Assembly: GCA_902595175.1 (NCBI GenBank)
Contig: CACJPB010000002.1
Location: forward strand, 62,001-126,000
Length of the DNA stretch: 64,000 nucleotides
From: an uncultured Prochlorococcus sp.
GTDB taxonomy: Bacteria > Cyanobacteriota > Cyanobacteriia > PCC-6307 > Cyanobiaceae
Direction of reading: 5' to 3'
In this document: positions 38,837-49,759 of the stretch, one piece after another
Layout: each line of letters begins with the position of its first letter
Numbering within the stretch: position 1 is the stretch's first letter
The notes under the pieces: generated by a model
What the model saw: only the letters and a program-made list of their open reading frames with translations
Told to the model about the DNA's origin: nothing
Database searches by the model: none
Translations under genes and position numbers: made by a program

Positions 38837-39793
38837 TTAAGAATGAATCCAATCTACTCTTATATTTTTTCGACTATTTAAGTATCTATCAATTGACATT
38901 GCAGCAATACATCCATCAGAAGCCGCAACTACGGCTTGCTTAAATGGTGTATTTCTTATATCTCCAATAGCCCATACTCCATCAGAGTTTGTGGACATAA
39001 AGTCATCAACAATAACTCCTCCGTCTTCTTTTAAAGCAATTTGATCTCCTAAAAAATCAGTAATCGGCTTTGAGCCACTCATATAGACAAACACTCCATC
39101 TAAATTTAAATTGATAGGATTTTCTTCTTGTTTATTTTTTACAACAACCCCATTCACACCCATATCATCGCCCAATATTTCCAATAATCTTGTTCTACTC
39201 CAATGTTTTATATTTGAATTATCCATCAATTCCATAGCTTCTTCATTATCTGATTTAGGATCACTTGATGTAATCCAATGCACAGTTGATGCAAATTTAG
39301 TTAGAACAGTTGCCTCTTCAATTGCCTCCTTGTTCACTCCAACAACAGCAACTTCTCTATTTTTATAAAAAGCCCCATCACATGTAGCACAATAACTTAC
39401 TCCTTTGCCAAGAAAATCCGCTTCGCCTTTAAATGATGCAGGCCTACCCATGGCTCCACTTGCAAGTACAAGTGCTTTAGCTTTGAAAGTGCCTTCTGGC
39501 GTGTAAACCATTTTCCATTCTCCACTAGCGTCTATTCCAAAAACTTGTGCTCTTCTATAGTCTGTACCGTATTGCACAGCCTGTTCCCTCATTAAAGTAA
39601 GTAATTTCTCCCCACTTATATCAACCGGAACACCTGGATAATTAGCGATTTGATGAGTTATTGCTAAAGCACCTACAGATGGATTTTTATCTAAAATGAC
39701 TGTTTTTAAGTTTGAACGAGATGTATAAAGTGCGCAAGTACATCCGGCCGGGCCTCCTCCGATAATAACTACATCTGACTCAATGATTTCCAA
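38837..39793 (-). CDS. Thioredoxin-reductase-like flavoprotein with degenerate NADPH motif
   Basis: A 318-residue FAD enzyme: Rossmann motif GGGPAG (residues 12-17), redox-active CATC (Cys135 and Cys138) and C-terminal FAD motif AIGDIRNT. The second dinucleotide motif, GGGxSA in normal TrxR, reads VGVNKEAIEEA (about 151-161) and no HRR motif is seen. So NADPH use is doubtful. It resembles the pyridine-nucleotide-independent DDOR group described from cyanobacteria, an assignment I infer. The TTG start at 39793 follows AGGAG 9 bases upstream. Confidence 0.85.
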   Translation of the reverse strand: MEIIESDVVIIGGGPAGCTCALYTSRSNLKTVILDKNPSVGALAITHQIANYPGVPVDISGEKLLTLMREQAVQYGTDYRRAQVFGIDASGEWKMVYTPEGTFKAKALVLASGAMGRPASFKGEADFLGKGVSYCATCDGAFYKNREVAVVGVNKEAIEEATVLTKFASTVHWITSSDPKSDNEEAMELMDNSNIKHWSRTRLLEILGDDMGVNGVVVKNKQEENPINLNLDGVFVYMSGSKPITDFLGDQIALKEDGGVIVDDFMSTNSDGVWAIGDIRNTPFKQAVVAASDGCIAAMSIDRYLNSRKNIRVDWIHS

Positions 39794-40044
39794 TTTTAAA
39801 AACTCCTTTTTAGTAGTTAATTAGATGAGTTCTTGGTTAGAAGATATTTTAATGTAAATACCTAAACCTCTATATAGATATAAGTTAAAAGAAAAAAGAG
39901 AAAAAAGCATAATATAGAAACAAACTTACATAGGAAAAACATAAAAAATTAATTATCAAAATGATCAGGTACGTAAAATGTTCTGAATTGATCTATTATT
40001 GGTTTGTATGCAAAATTAATTGCTGTAGAAACATTATATTTTTC

Positions 40045-40362
40045 ATGACCAACTCTGATTACCTTTTAAAAGCTGCCATTAAGAAAGTTACCGAAAAATT
40101 AAATGAGATATTGGTTGACAAAATTGAAGAAGCAACAAATATTGCTCAGGATGCTCCAGAAATTCTCAAAAAGGAATTTGATAGTTTGAAAGAATCCATA
40201 ATTGAAGAAGCCTCAATAATGGAAAAAGCCGAAAAAATTCAAGAAAATGAGTCTGCAAATACTTATCAAGATTACAAAATAAAAAAAGCTTTAAATGAAA
40301 TTGAAGACATCAATAAACAAATTGATCTCTTTTATAAATCCAAAAATAATCAAATGAAATGA
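40045..40362 (+). CDS. Helical hypothetical protein upstream of the ABC1 kinase
   Basis: A 105-residue protein from ATG 40045 (MTNSDYLLKAAIKKVTEKL), predicted almost entirely helical with heptad-like EEATNIAQDAPEILKKEFDSLKESI. It may be a coiled-coil partner, but I recognise no family. An upstream ATG at 39961 adds a Cys-rich tail of doubtful coding quality. It overlaps the ABC1 kinase start by 4 bases (ATGA), so the two are translationally coupled. Confidence 0.65.
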   Translation: MTNSDYLLKAAIKKVTEKLNEILVDKIEEATNIAQDAPEILKKEFDSLKESIIEEASIMEKAEKIQENESANTYQDYKIKKALNEIEDINKQIDLFYKSKNNQMK

Positions 40363-42026
40363 GTTTTCACATTCTTTATTATCGTTTAAAAAAGTTGAAG
40401 AGGGCCTTTCTTATTTGGATAACTCTGATTTCACTTTTAATAAATTTGTGGATAGATAATATTAGATTTACTATTTTCCAAGCTAAGAATAATGAAAAAA
40501 GTAGGGTCCAAATTAAAAGAGCAAGGTGGTTTACTAATCAATTAATAAAGCTTGGATCAGCATTTATTAAAATTGGACAATTATTATCAGCGAGACCTGA
40601 TTTAATTCCTAATACCTGGATACAGGAATTGTCTAAATTACAGGATCAAGTTCCTAATTTTTCATTTGCGAAAGTTGAAGAAACTATAAAAGAAGAACTA
40701 GGATCTAAGTTTAATGAAATAGATCAAATTATATGTGATCCGGTTGGATCTGCATCACTAGCTCAGGTCCATAGAGCGACTTTAAAAAATGGTAAGAAAG
40801 TAGTATTTAAAGTTCAAAGACCTAATTTAAAAGAACTTTTTATTATAGATTTGGGCATAATGCAGCAAATAGCAGGATTATTACAGAAAAATAAGAATTG
40901 GAGTCGAGGTAGAAACTGGGTTGATATTGCTAAAGAGTGTAGGAAAGTTCTAATGAAGGAGCTTGATTTTAATTGTGAAGCGCAATATGCAGCAAGATTT
41001 AGACAGCAATTTCTTGATGATGAAGATATTGAAGTTCCTGAAGTAATTTGGGATATGAGCAGTGAAAAAGTCCTTTGTTTAAGTTATCTAGAAGGTACAA
41101 AAATAAGCGATTTAGAAAAATTACAATCACAGGAAATTGATTTACCTAAAATCGCAAAAATAGGCGCAATCAGTTATTTAAGACAATTAGTAAATTACGG
41201 TTTTTTTCATGCAGACCCTCATCCAGGGAATCTAGCAGTTTCGAATGAAGGTAAATTGATTTTTTATGATTTTGGAATGATGGGCAATATCTCAAATAAT
41301 CTTCAAACAAGATTAGGGGGGATGGTTAAGGCTGCTGCTTTAAGAGACGCCTCATTACTTGTCAGCCAATTACAACAAGCTGGGCTAATTTCAAAAGATA
41401 TTGATGTAGGACCAGTCAGAAGATTAGTCAGATTGATGCTTAAAGAAGCCTTAACTCCACCTTTTAGTCCAAATATTATTGAAAAATTATCTGGAGATTT
41501 ATACGAACTTGTTTATGAAACACCATTTCAACTACCAGTAGACTTAATCTTTGTGATGAGAGCTTTATCAACTTTTGAAGGAGTTGGTAGAATGCTTGAT
41601 CCAGGGTTTAACCTTGTATCAGTGACCAAGCCTTACTTAATAGAACTTATGACTTCAAATAATCAAACTCCCAACGATTTAATTAACCAATTTGGAAGGC
41701 AAGTAGGTGAAATAGGATCGAAAGCTGTTGGCATTCCCAAAAGAATAGATGAAAGTTTAGAGAGATTAGAGCAGGGTGATTTACAATTGCAAATAAGAAT
41801 GGGAGAGTCTGATAGGCAATTCAAAAAAATGTTTACTGCTCAAAAAACTTTAGGCCATTCAATTCTTATAGGAAGCTTATCAATTGCATCTGCTTTACTT
41901 GTAACCAATAAACAAAATAATTTTGCATTTTTGCCACTTTTTTTTGCAGTCCCAATAAGTATTGATTGGATAAAGTGCCAATTAAGTATGAGAAAAGGCT
42001 CACGTTTAGAAAAACTTAAGCGCTAA
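40359..42026 (+). CDS. ABC1/UbiB/AarF atypical kinase
   Basis: A 555-residue ABC1-family protein. The KxGQ-type motif (FIKIGQLLSARPDLIP) lies near residues 68-83, the kinase-like ATP region has GSASLAQVHRA, HADPHPGN is near 286, and DFGMMG is near 304. Two C-terminal membrane spans end the protein. Such kinases act in prenyl-quinone (plastoquinone, tocopherol) metabolism. The start overlaps the helical gene upstream. Confidence 0.93.
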   Translation: MSFHILYYRLKKLKRAFLIWITLISLLINLWIDNIRFTIFQAKNNEKSRVQIKRARWFTNQLIKLGSAFIKIGQLLSARPDLIPNTWIQELSKLQDQVPNFSFAKVEETIKEELGSKFNEIDQIICDPVGSASLAQVHRATLKNGKKVVFKVQRPNLKELFIIDLGIMQQIAGLLQKNKNWSRGRNWVDIAKECRKVLMKELDFNCEAQYAARFRQQFLDDEDIEVPEVIWDMSSEKVLCLSYLEGTKISDLEKLQSQEIDLPKIAKIGAISYLRQLVNYGFFHADPHPGNLAVSNEGKLIFYDFGMMGNISNNLQTRLGGMVKAAALRDASLLVSQLQQAGLISKDIDVGPVRRLVRLMLKEALTPPFSPNIIEKLSGDLYELVYETPFQLPVDLIFVMRALSTFEGVGRMLDPGFNLVSVTKPYLIELMTSNNQTPNDLINQFGRQVGEIGSKAVGIPKRIDESLERLEQGDLQLQIRMGESDRQFKKMFTAQKTLGHSILIGSLSIASALLVTNKQNNFAFLPLFFAVPISIDWIKCQLSMRKGSRLEKLKR

Positions 42027-42029
42027 AAA

Positions 42030-43346
<1,317 letters not shown>

Positions 43347-43584
43347 CTATTAATAGCTGAACTATTTGGCTAATATCTGACATATTTATGTTAAACAAAT
43401 ATAATTTTTTATTATATGAAAACTTAGATATGATTTTAAACATTTATTTATTCCAAAGTCTCTGCAACCTATCTCAAAAACACATTTATCAAATTCATCT
43501 TACAATTTGAAAATTATTGGATGATTATTAATGCAGATCCTATTTAGAATATTAATTAATAATCAACTATAGTTTTTATAGTTT

Positions 43585-46341
43585 ATGAGAGAAACTCTTA
43601 CATCCAGTCCTGAACTTTTTAGCGATATCAGTTGGAATCTGCTTTTATTAGGGGAAGAAACCGCAAAAAAATGGGATCATAGCGAATTTAATATTGAACA
43701 CATAATTCATACATTGTTCTCATCAAGTGAATTCTTTGCTTTCATTGAAAAATTATCAATCGACCAAGATACGGTCTTAGACATAACAGAAGATTTTTTA
43801 GAAGAGACACCGACAAATGAGTCAGATATTTTTACTATCGGAGAAGATTTAGAAATTCTATTAGATAATGCGAATCAGATTAAAATTCAATGGGGATCGA
43901 AATTCATCGAAATCCCTCATTTACTAATTGCTCTTGGAAGGGATTTAAGAATTGGTAATTATGTTTTTGAAGAAAGCAATCTTTCAATGGAAAAATTAGA
44001 GGAAGAATTAAAGTTTTTCCCAAATATTAATCGATCAAAAGATTCTTTTGATTATAAAAACGTAGTTGCGATAAATAATCAACCAAATTTTGAATCAAAC
44101 AAAGAGACTTTAGTTAAAGAAGAAAAATTTAAAGAAGCTATTGTTCCATTACCCAAAAGTAAACTTCAAATAGAAACCAAAAAACAAGTTGGGAAAGATG
44201 AAAATGCTCTTTCAATTTATGGAAAAGATCTAACAGAATCAGCTAAAAAAGGGCTGCTGGATCCCGTTTTAGGGAGAGAATATGAGATCAATAATTTAAT
44301 GAGAGTACTCTGCAGAAGAAACAAAAATAATCCTATACTTATTGGCAATCCTGGAGTTGGTAAAACCTCAATTGCAAAATTACTTGCGCAATTAATTGTA
44401 GACAAAAAAGTTCCTGATTCTTTAAAAGACTTTAAAATTATTTCGCTAGACTTGGGTGCTTTAGTTTCTGGGACAAAATTTAGAGGCCAACTAGAAGAAA
44501 GGCTAAGCTTAATAATGCAGGAACTAAACAATCCAAGCCAGGGAATGATTCTATTTATTGATGAAATTCATTCAATATTAAGTTCTGACAGATCCTCTAC
44601 CGACATTAGCAATATCTTAAAGCCTTTACTAGCAGAAGGAGAACTTAGATGTATCGGTACAACAACACCTGAAAAATTTCGTGAAACTATTGAAAAAGAT
44701 CAGGCATTAAATAATTGCTTTCAAAAGATAGCTGTTAATGAACCTTCAGTAGAATTAAGCGCAAAAATATTGCAAGGTATCAAAAAAAAATATGAATCAC
44801 ATCATGGCATAAAAATTTCTGAAGAAGCTGTAAACTATTCTGCAAAATTGGCCGACAGATACATTAGCGATAAATGTCTTCCTGATAAAGCAATAGATTT
44901 AATTGATGAAGCAGCTGCAGAGTTAAAAATCGAGTCTAATAAAAAGCCTCAAATAATTCTCCAACAAGAAAAGAAACTACAAGTTATTAATGAAAAACTG
45001 AATAATTTGCGAGGAGAAAATATCGAAGCTCAAGAAAAAATTTTGAATATGAGGGAACAATCAGAGGCAAAATTGAACGTTCTTTTGGACAATTGGAACC
45101 ATTTGCGGGAAGAAATGGAGCAATTATCTTTTTTAATGAAAGAAGAAGATAAGCTAACCAAACAAATTAAAGATAAATCAAATCGCGAAATTGAAAATGA
45201 TCTGGATTATTTAGAAAAGCTTGAAGAAGAGTTAAATGAAATAGAGAATGAAATACAAAAAGTTGAAGAGAACTTTAATAAAATAAAGAAAAATAGAAAT
45301 TTCCCCTTTAAATATCAAGTTGAACCTGATGATATTGCTGATGTTGTCTCAAAAATTACAGGTATTCCAATTTCTAAAGTAGTTTCAAATGAACGTAAGA
45401 AATTAGTCAATCTAGAAACAGAACTAAGTGAAAAAGTTATCGGACAAGAAAAAGCTATAGAAGCTGTTTCTGCTGCAATTAGAAGAGCTCGCGTTGGCAT
45501 GAAAAGTCCTAAAAGACCTATCGGATCTTTTTTATTTATGGGTCCTACAGGTGTAGGCAAAACAGAATTAGCAAAATCTCTCGCAACAGCTTTATTTGAT
45601 GAAGAAGACGCACTTTTAAGATTAGACATGAGTGAATATATGGAGAAAAATGCCGTAGCAAGACTTTTAGGAGCTCCTCCAGGTTATGTTGGTTATGAAG
45701 AGGGAGGTCAATTAACTGAAGCTGTAAGACGTAAACCCTATTCAGTAATACTTCTTGATGAGATAGAAAAAGCACATTCTGAAGTTTTTAATATCCTTTT
45801 ACAAGTCTTAGATGAAGGAAGATTAACAGACTCTCAAGGAAGGACTGTAGACTTCAAAAATACCGTAATCATTATGACAAGCAACCTAGCTGGTAAATCT
45901 ATACTGGAGTATTCGCAAAAGATTTCTAAAAGTGAGGGAAAGTTAGAAAAAGACCAACAAACCTTAGATGATTCCATAAGTAATACATTGTCTTCAATTT
46001 TTAGACCTGAATTTTTAAATAGAATTGATGAAGTAGTAAAGTTTAATCCATTATCTATTGATGAACTTCAAAAAATAATAATTTTACAAACAGAAGATTT
46101 AAAAAACCTGCTACTTGAACAGAAAATAAATATCGCTATAGACAAAAAAGTAATTAATAAAATTGCGAACGATTCTTACGAACCTGAATATGGTGCTAGG
46201 CCACTTAGCAGGGAACTTAGAAGACAAATAGAAAATCCCTTGGCTGCAAAACTTTTAGATGATAACTTTAAAAACAAAAAAAATATAACAATTAAACTTA
46301 ATCCTTCTAAAAAAGATGAGATCGTTTTCAAACCTAGCTGA
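43585..46341 (+). CDS. clpB: Disaggregase ClpB2 (ClpB/Hsp100 class)
   Basis: A 918-residue Hsp100. The N-domain (1-150) is divergent. The first AAA module has GNPGVGKT near 254 and a DEIHS Walker B. A long coiled-coil M domain (about 450-580) marks ClpB rather than ClpC. The second module has GPTGVGKT near 651 and LNRIDEVV. Marine picocyanobacteria carry two ClpB; the divergent N-domain suggests the ClpB2 type, an inference. Confidence 0.9.
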   Translation: MRETLTSSPELFSDISWNLLLLGEETAKKWDHSEFNIEHIIHTLFSSSEFFAFIEKLSIDQDTVLDITEDFLEETPTNESDIFTIGEDLEILLDNANQIKIQWGSKFIEIPHLLIALGRDLRIGNYVFEESNLSMEKLEEELKFFPNINRSKDSFDYKNVVAINNQPNFESNKETLVKEEKFKEAIVPLPKSKLQIETKKQVGKDENALSIYGKDLTESAKKGLLDPVLGREYEINNLMRVLCRRNKNNPILIGNPGVGKTSIAKLLAQLIVDKKVPDSLKDFKIISLDLGALVSGTKFRGQLEERLSLIMQELNNPSQGMILFIDEIHSILSSDRSSTDISNILKPLLAEGELRCIGTTTPEKFRETIEKDQALNNCFQKIAVNEPSVELSAKILQGIKKKYESHHGIKISEEAVNYSAKLADRYISDKCLPDKAIDLIDEAAAELKIESNKKPQIILQQEKKLQVINEKLNNLRGENIEAQEKILNMREQSEAKLNVLLDNWNHLREEMEQLSFLMKEEDKLTKQIKDKSNREIENDLDYLEKLEEELNEIENEIQKVEENFNKIKKNRNFPFKYQVEPDDIADVVSKITGIPISKVVSNERKKLVNLETELSEKVIGQEKAIEAVSAAIRRARVGMKSPKRPIGSFLFMGPTGVGKTELAKSLATALFDEEDALLRLDMSEYMEKNAVARLLGAPPGYVGYEEGGQLTEAVRRKPYSVILLDEIEKAHSEVFNILLQVLDEGRLTDSQGRTVDFKNTVIIMTSNLAGKSILEYSQKISKSEGKLEKDQQTLDDSISNTLSSIFRPEFLNRIDEVVKFNPLSIDELQKIIILQTEDLKNLLLEQKINIAIDKKVINKIANDSYEPEYGARPLSRELRRQIENPLAAKLLDDNFKNKKNITIKLNPSKKDEIVFKPS

Positions 46342-46403
46342 GGAGTAAATCAATAAGCTAAAATAAAGACTAAATCATAAAGCTAAATTTCAAAAAAAAT
46401 TTT

Positions 46404-46644
46404 GTGACAAGTCCTACCACTAATAATGAACCTATAAAAAAGGATTCTCCTGAGGTTGAAGAGCCTAAAAAAGAATAATTTTTTTAGATCTACCTACGAT
46501 GAACTTAAGCTTGTCGTGTGGCCTAACAAACAACAACTTTTTAGCGAATCAGTAGCAGTTATAATTATGGTATCGTTTTCTGCTGCAGCCATTGCTTCTG
46601 TCAGCAGATTCTATGGATGGGCAGCCTCTCAAATTTTTGGTTGA
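46404..46644 (+). CDS. secE: Preprotein translocase SecE, with apparent frameshift
   Basis: The small translocase subunit. GTG 46404 opens a Pro/Glu-rich N-terminus (VTSPTTNNEPIKKD) that stops at TAA 46476 in that frame. The conserved core (NNFFRSTYDELKLVVWPNK and one membrane span) is in the +1 frame, from an in-frame TTG at 46456. The shift occurs at AAAAAAG (46467-46473); dropping one A fuses the halves. The TTG alone has no spaced ribosome site. This may be a real indel, programmed frameshifting or an assembly error. It heads the nusG-rpl cluster. Confidence 0.85.
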
Positions 46645-46695
46645 ATTATCTCCCGAATATCCATTAATTAAGACTTTAATTAAGCTTCAAGTAAA

Positions 46696-47307
46696 ATGAG
46701 TAATGAATTAACTACAAGCCTTGCTTCTTCAAAAGCAAATACAAGCATCGCAAGATGGTACGCGGTTCAAGTAGCATCAAGCTGTGAAAAAAAGGTAAAA
46801 GCGACTCTTGAGCAGAGATCAGTAACTTTAGGTGTTAATAATAGAATCATTGAAATTGAAATTCCCCAAACTCCAGGAATTAAATTAAAAAAAGATGGAA
46901 GCAGACAAACTACTGAAGAAAAAGTTTTCCCAGGTTATGTCCTCGTAAGAATGATTTTGGATGAAGATACAATGATGGCTGTTAAAAGTACTCCAAATGT
47001 AATTAACTTTGTCGGTGCTGAAGACGGGAGAGGCAGCGGAAGATCGCGTGGTCATATCAAACCTCGACCATTATCAAGACAAGAAGTTAATAGAATCTTT
47101 AAACGTGCATCAGAGAAAAAAGCTGTAATCAAGTTAGATATTGAAGAAAAAGATAGAATCATTGTAACTAGTGGTCCATTCAAAGATTTCCAGGGAGAAG
47201 TTATAGAAGTTTCGGGAGAAAGAAATAAATTAAAAGCATTACTTTCAATATTTGGGCGCGAGACTCCTGTAGAATTAGAATTCTCCCAAATCAATAAACA
47301 AAATTAA
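46696..47307 (+). CDS. nusG: Transcription antitermination factor NusG
   Basis: A 203-residue NusG. The NGN domain has ARWYAVQVASSCEKKVKATLE and the VFPGYVLVRM block; the KOW domain near residues 150-185 has EEKDRIIVTSGPFKDFQG. NusG binds RNA polymerase, pauses or antiterminates, and links to the ribosome. It lies 51 bases after secE, in the usual order with rplK. Confidence 0.97.
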   Translation: MSNELTTSLASSKANTSIARWYAVQVASSCEKKVKATLEQRSVTLGVNNRIIEIEIPQTPGIKLKKDGSRQTTEEKVFPGYVLVRMILDEDTMMAVKSTPNVINFVGAEDGRGSGRSRGHIKPRPLSRQEVNRIFKRASEKKAVIKLDIEEKDRIIVTSGPFKDFQGEVIEVSGERNKLKALLSIFGRETPVELEFSQINKQN

Positions 47308-47373
47308 TTTCTAATTGTTCTTGTTTATCGATTAAAATTATGATTTTCTACTTCAGCTAAATTATCTAATCTA

Positions 47374-47799
47374 ATGGCAAAAAAAATTGTTGCAGTTATT
47401 AAGCTTGCTCTACAAGCAGGCAAAGCAAATCCTGCTCCTCCTGTAGGACCAGCTTTAGGACAACATGGTGTCAATATCATGGCATTTTGCAAAGAATACA
47501 ACGCAAGGACACAAGATAAAGCAGGTTTTGTAATTCCAGTCGAGATTTCTGTTTTTGAAGATAGAAGCTTTACTTTTATCACGAAAACACCTCCTGCTTC
47601 CGTCTTAATAACGAAAGCAGCGGGTATAGAGAAAGGATCAGGTGAATCCGCAAAAGGCTCTGTAGGAAATATAAGTAAATCTCAATTAGAAGAAATAGCC
47701 AAAACTAAGCTCCCTGATCTAAACTGTTCTAGTGTTGAATCTGCCATGAAAGTAATTGAGGGTACTGCTCGTAATATGGGTGTCTCTATAACTGATTGA
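47374..47799 (+). CDS. rplK: 50S ribosomal protein L11
   Basis: A 141-residue L11 of the GTPase-associated centre. It has [30 protein letters not shown] at the start (split here at residues 1-30) and the C-terminal rRNA-binding domain. The length is standard. It follows nusG, as in the canonical operon. Confidence 0.98.
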   Translation: MAKKIVAVIKLALQAGKANPAPPVGPALGQHGVNIMAFCKEYNARTQDKAGFVIPVEISVFEDRSFTFITKTPPASVLITKAAGIEKGSGESAKGSVGNISKSQLEEIAKTKLPDLNCSSVESAMKVIEGTARNMGVSITD

Positions 47800-47862
47800 G
47801 TTCAATACAAAATTTCTCACTATTTAGGGGAGGTTAATTAACCGTTTGCACCCAATATTATT

Positions 47863-48570
47863 ATGAAAAAACTATCCAAAAGAATGGCGGCTCTATCAAC
47901 AAAGATAGAAGATCGCATTTACTCACCACTTGAAGCTCTTAGTATTATCAAGGAAAGTGCTAATGCGAAATTTGATGAAACTATTGAAGCACATATACGT
48001 CTAGGTATTGATCCAAAATATACTGATCAACAATTAAGAACAACTGTTGCATTACCACACGGTACTGGCCAAAGCATCAAAATTGCAGTAATTACAAGCG
48101 GTGAAAATGTATCGAAAGCTAAGGCTGCTGGTGCAGATTTTTTTGGCGAAGAAGATCTTGTGGAAAGCATCAACAAAGGAAATATGGAGTTTGATCTACT
48201 TATTGCAACTCCAGATATGATGCCAAAGGTTGCAAAATTAGGGAGAGTTTTAGGCCCTAGAGGTTTAATGCCTAATCCTAAAGCTGGGACAGTAACTAAT
48301 GATATTGCTAATGCAATAAAAGAATTCAAAGCTGGCAAGCTAGAATTTAGGGCAGATAAGGCTGGAATCGTTCATGTTCGCTTTGGAAAAGCAAGTTTCA
48401 CAAAGGAAGCTCTATTTGACAACTTAAAAACCTTACAAGAATCTATTGATAAAAATAAACCAAGTGGAGCTAAGGGAAAGTATTGGAAAACTTTTTATGT
48501 AACTTCAACAATGGGGCCTTCAGTTCAGGTGGACATAAATGCTGTACAAGATTACCAACCTGAAGGTTAA
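47863..48570 (+). CDS. rplA: 50S ribosomal protein L1
   Basis: A 235-residue L1 of the ribosomal stalk that aids exit of deacylated tRNA. It has [21 protein letters not shown] and the [20 protein letters not shown] signature near residues 127-146. L1 also represses its own operon in other bacteria. It is followed by the rplJ leader. Confidence 0.98.
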   Translation: MKKLSKRMAALSTKIEDRIYSPLEALSIIKESANAKFDETIEAHIRLGIDPKYTDQQLRTTVALPHGTGQSIKIAVITSGENVSKAKAAGADFFGEEDLVESINKGNMEFDLLIATPDMMPKVAKLGRVLGPRGLMPNPKAGTVTNDIANAIKEFKAGKLEFRADKAGIVHVRFGKASFTKEALFDNLKTLQESIDKNKPSGAKGKYWKTFYVTSTMGPSVQVDINAVQDYQPEG

Positions 48571-48761
48571 CGCTTTGTAGTATAATTTAAAATGCAATAA
48601 TACGGCCAAAGAAAGTAGGTTAATTTAGTTGTTCTAAATTTTTAAATCCTACCGAGGACTCGTCTTAAATTATTTCTTTTTGGATCTAATAAAAGCGGCC
48701 TCTTTAAAAGAACTTTGCCGCATTTCCTGCTCTCCCTAAATTACGATCCAAACAAACATCA
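48571..48761 (+). ncRNA. rplJ (L10) leader with structured elements
   Basis: The 191-base gap between rplA and rplJ is structured. A TATAAT -10 box is at 48581-48586. A two-part hairpin pairs GTAGG (48615-48619) with CCTAC (48648-48652) and AATTTAG (48622-48628) with CTAAATT (48634-48640). A second pairs GCGGC (48695-48699) with GCCGC (48717-48721). This is the position and style of the L10-L12 autoregulatory leader, where L10 binds its own mRNA. Binding here is inferred. Confidence 0.6.
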
Positions 48762-49289
48762 ATGGGCCGAACACTAGAGAATAAGCAACAAATCGTTACT
48801 GAGATTAAATCTCTATTAAACGATTCGGAAATGGCTGTAGTTCTTGACTATAAAGGTTTAACTATCAAAGAGATGTCAGATTTGCGATCTAGATTGCAAA
48901 CTACTAACGGCATTTGCAAAGTTACTAAAAATTCATTAATGCGTAAAGCTATTGATGGAGATAGTAATTGGAACGATCTTGAATCTTTACTGACCGGAAC
49001 AAATGCTTTTGTCTTAATCAAAGAAGATGTTGGTGGTGCTGTAAAAGCTATCCAATCTTTTCAAAAAGACACCAAAAAATCCGAAACCAAAGGAGCTTTG
49101 TTTGAAGGCAGACTTCTAAGCGATTCTGAAATAAAAGAAATTGCAAGTCTTCCATCTAAAGAAGTATTGATGGCAAAAATTGCGGGCGCTCTTAATGGCG
49201 TTGCAACAAAAATTGCTATTTCTATTAATGAAGTACCTTCTGGACTTGCTAGATCACTCAAACAACATTCTGAAAAATCAGAATCTTAA
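48762..49289 (+). CDS. rplJ: 50S ribosomal protein L10
   Basis: A 175-residue L10, the base of the L7/L12 stalk. It has [19 protein letters not shown] and [17 protein letters not shown] at the N-terminus, and the C-terminal helix that holds the L12 dimers. It is preceded by the structured leader and followed 27 bases on by rplL. Confidence 0.97.
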   Translation: MGRTLENKQQIVTEIKSLLNDSEMAVVLDYKGLTIKEMSDLRSRLQTTNGICKVTKNSLMRKAIDGDSNWNDLESLLTGTNAFVLIKEDVGGAVKAIQSFQKDTKKSETKGALFEGRLLSDSEIKEIASLPSKEVLMAKIAGALNGVATKIAISINEVPSGLARSLKQHSEKSES

Positions 49290-49316
49290 ATCAAAACCTA
49301 ATTAACTTTTAAGAAA

Positions 49317-49712
49317 ATGTCCGCAAAAACTGAAGAAATTCTTGAATCATTAAAATCTCTATCACTTTTAGAAGCATCTGAGCTTGTAAAGCAAATTGAA
49401 GAGGCTTTTGGTGTATCAGCTGCAGCTTCTGCAGGTGTAGTAATGGCAGCTCCAGGAGCAGCTGGCGGTGACGCAGATGGTGGCGCTGCTGAAGAAAAAA
49501 CTGAATTTGATGTAGTTCTCGAAAGCTTCGATGCAGCTGCAAAAATCAAAGTCCTTAAGGTTGTAAGAAATGCAACTGGCCTAGGTCTTGGCGATGCAAA
49601 AGCACTTGTTGAATCTGCACCAAAAACAGTAAAAGAAGGAATTGCTAAAGCAGATGCTGAATCTTTAAAGAAAGAGATTGAAGAAGCTGGCGGTAAAGTT
49701 ACACTTAAGTAA
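49317..49712 (+). CDS. rplL: 50S ribosomal protein L7/L12
   Basis: A 131-residue stalk protein: N-terminal dimerisation domain, an Ala/Gly-rich hinge ([19 protein letters not shown]) and a C-terminal domain ending in the factor-binding block [19 protein letters not shown]. It is acidic, as expected. A perfect 9-bp hairpin follows before rnhA. Confidence 0.98.
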
Positions 49713-49726
49713 GAGTACATTTTTTC

Positions 49727-49751
49727 AAGCCGATAACCTTAATATCGGCTT
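49727..49751 (+). repeat. Perfect 9-bp stem between rplL and rnhA
   Basis: AAGCCGATA (49727-49735) and TATCGGCTT (49743-49751) are exact reverse complements with a 7-base loop. There is no downstream T run, so it is not a standard intrinsic terminator. It lies 8 bases before the rnhA ATG and could mask its ribosome site, or mark a processing or stability site after the ribosomal genes. Confidence 0.7.
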
Positions 49752-49759
49752 CAAAAATT

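Noticed and set aside
39961..40044. 28-residue N-terminal extension of the helical gene before the ABC1 kinase
   Set aside because: It is Cys/Tyr-rich and unlike the rest of the protein; ATG 40045 begins a consistent helical sequence.
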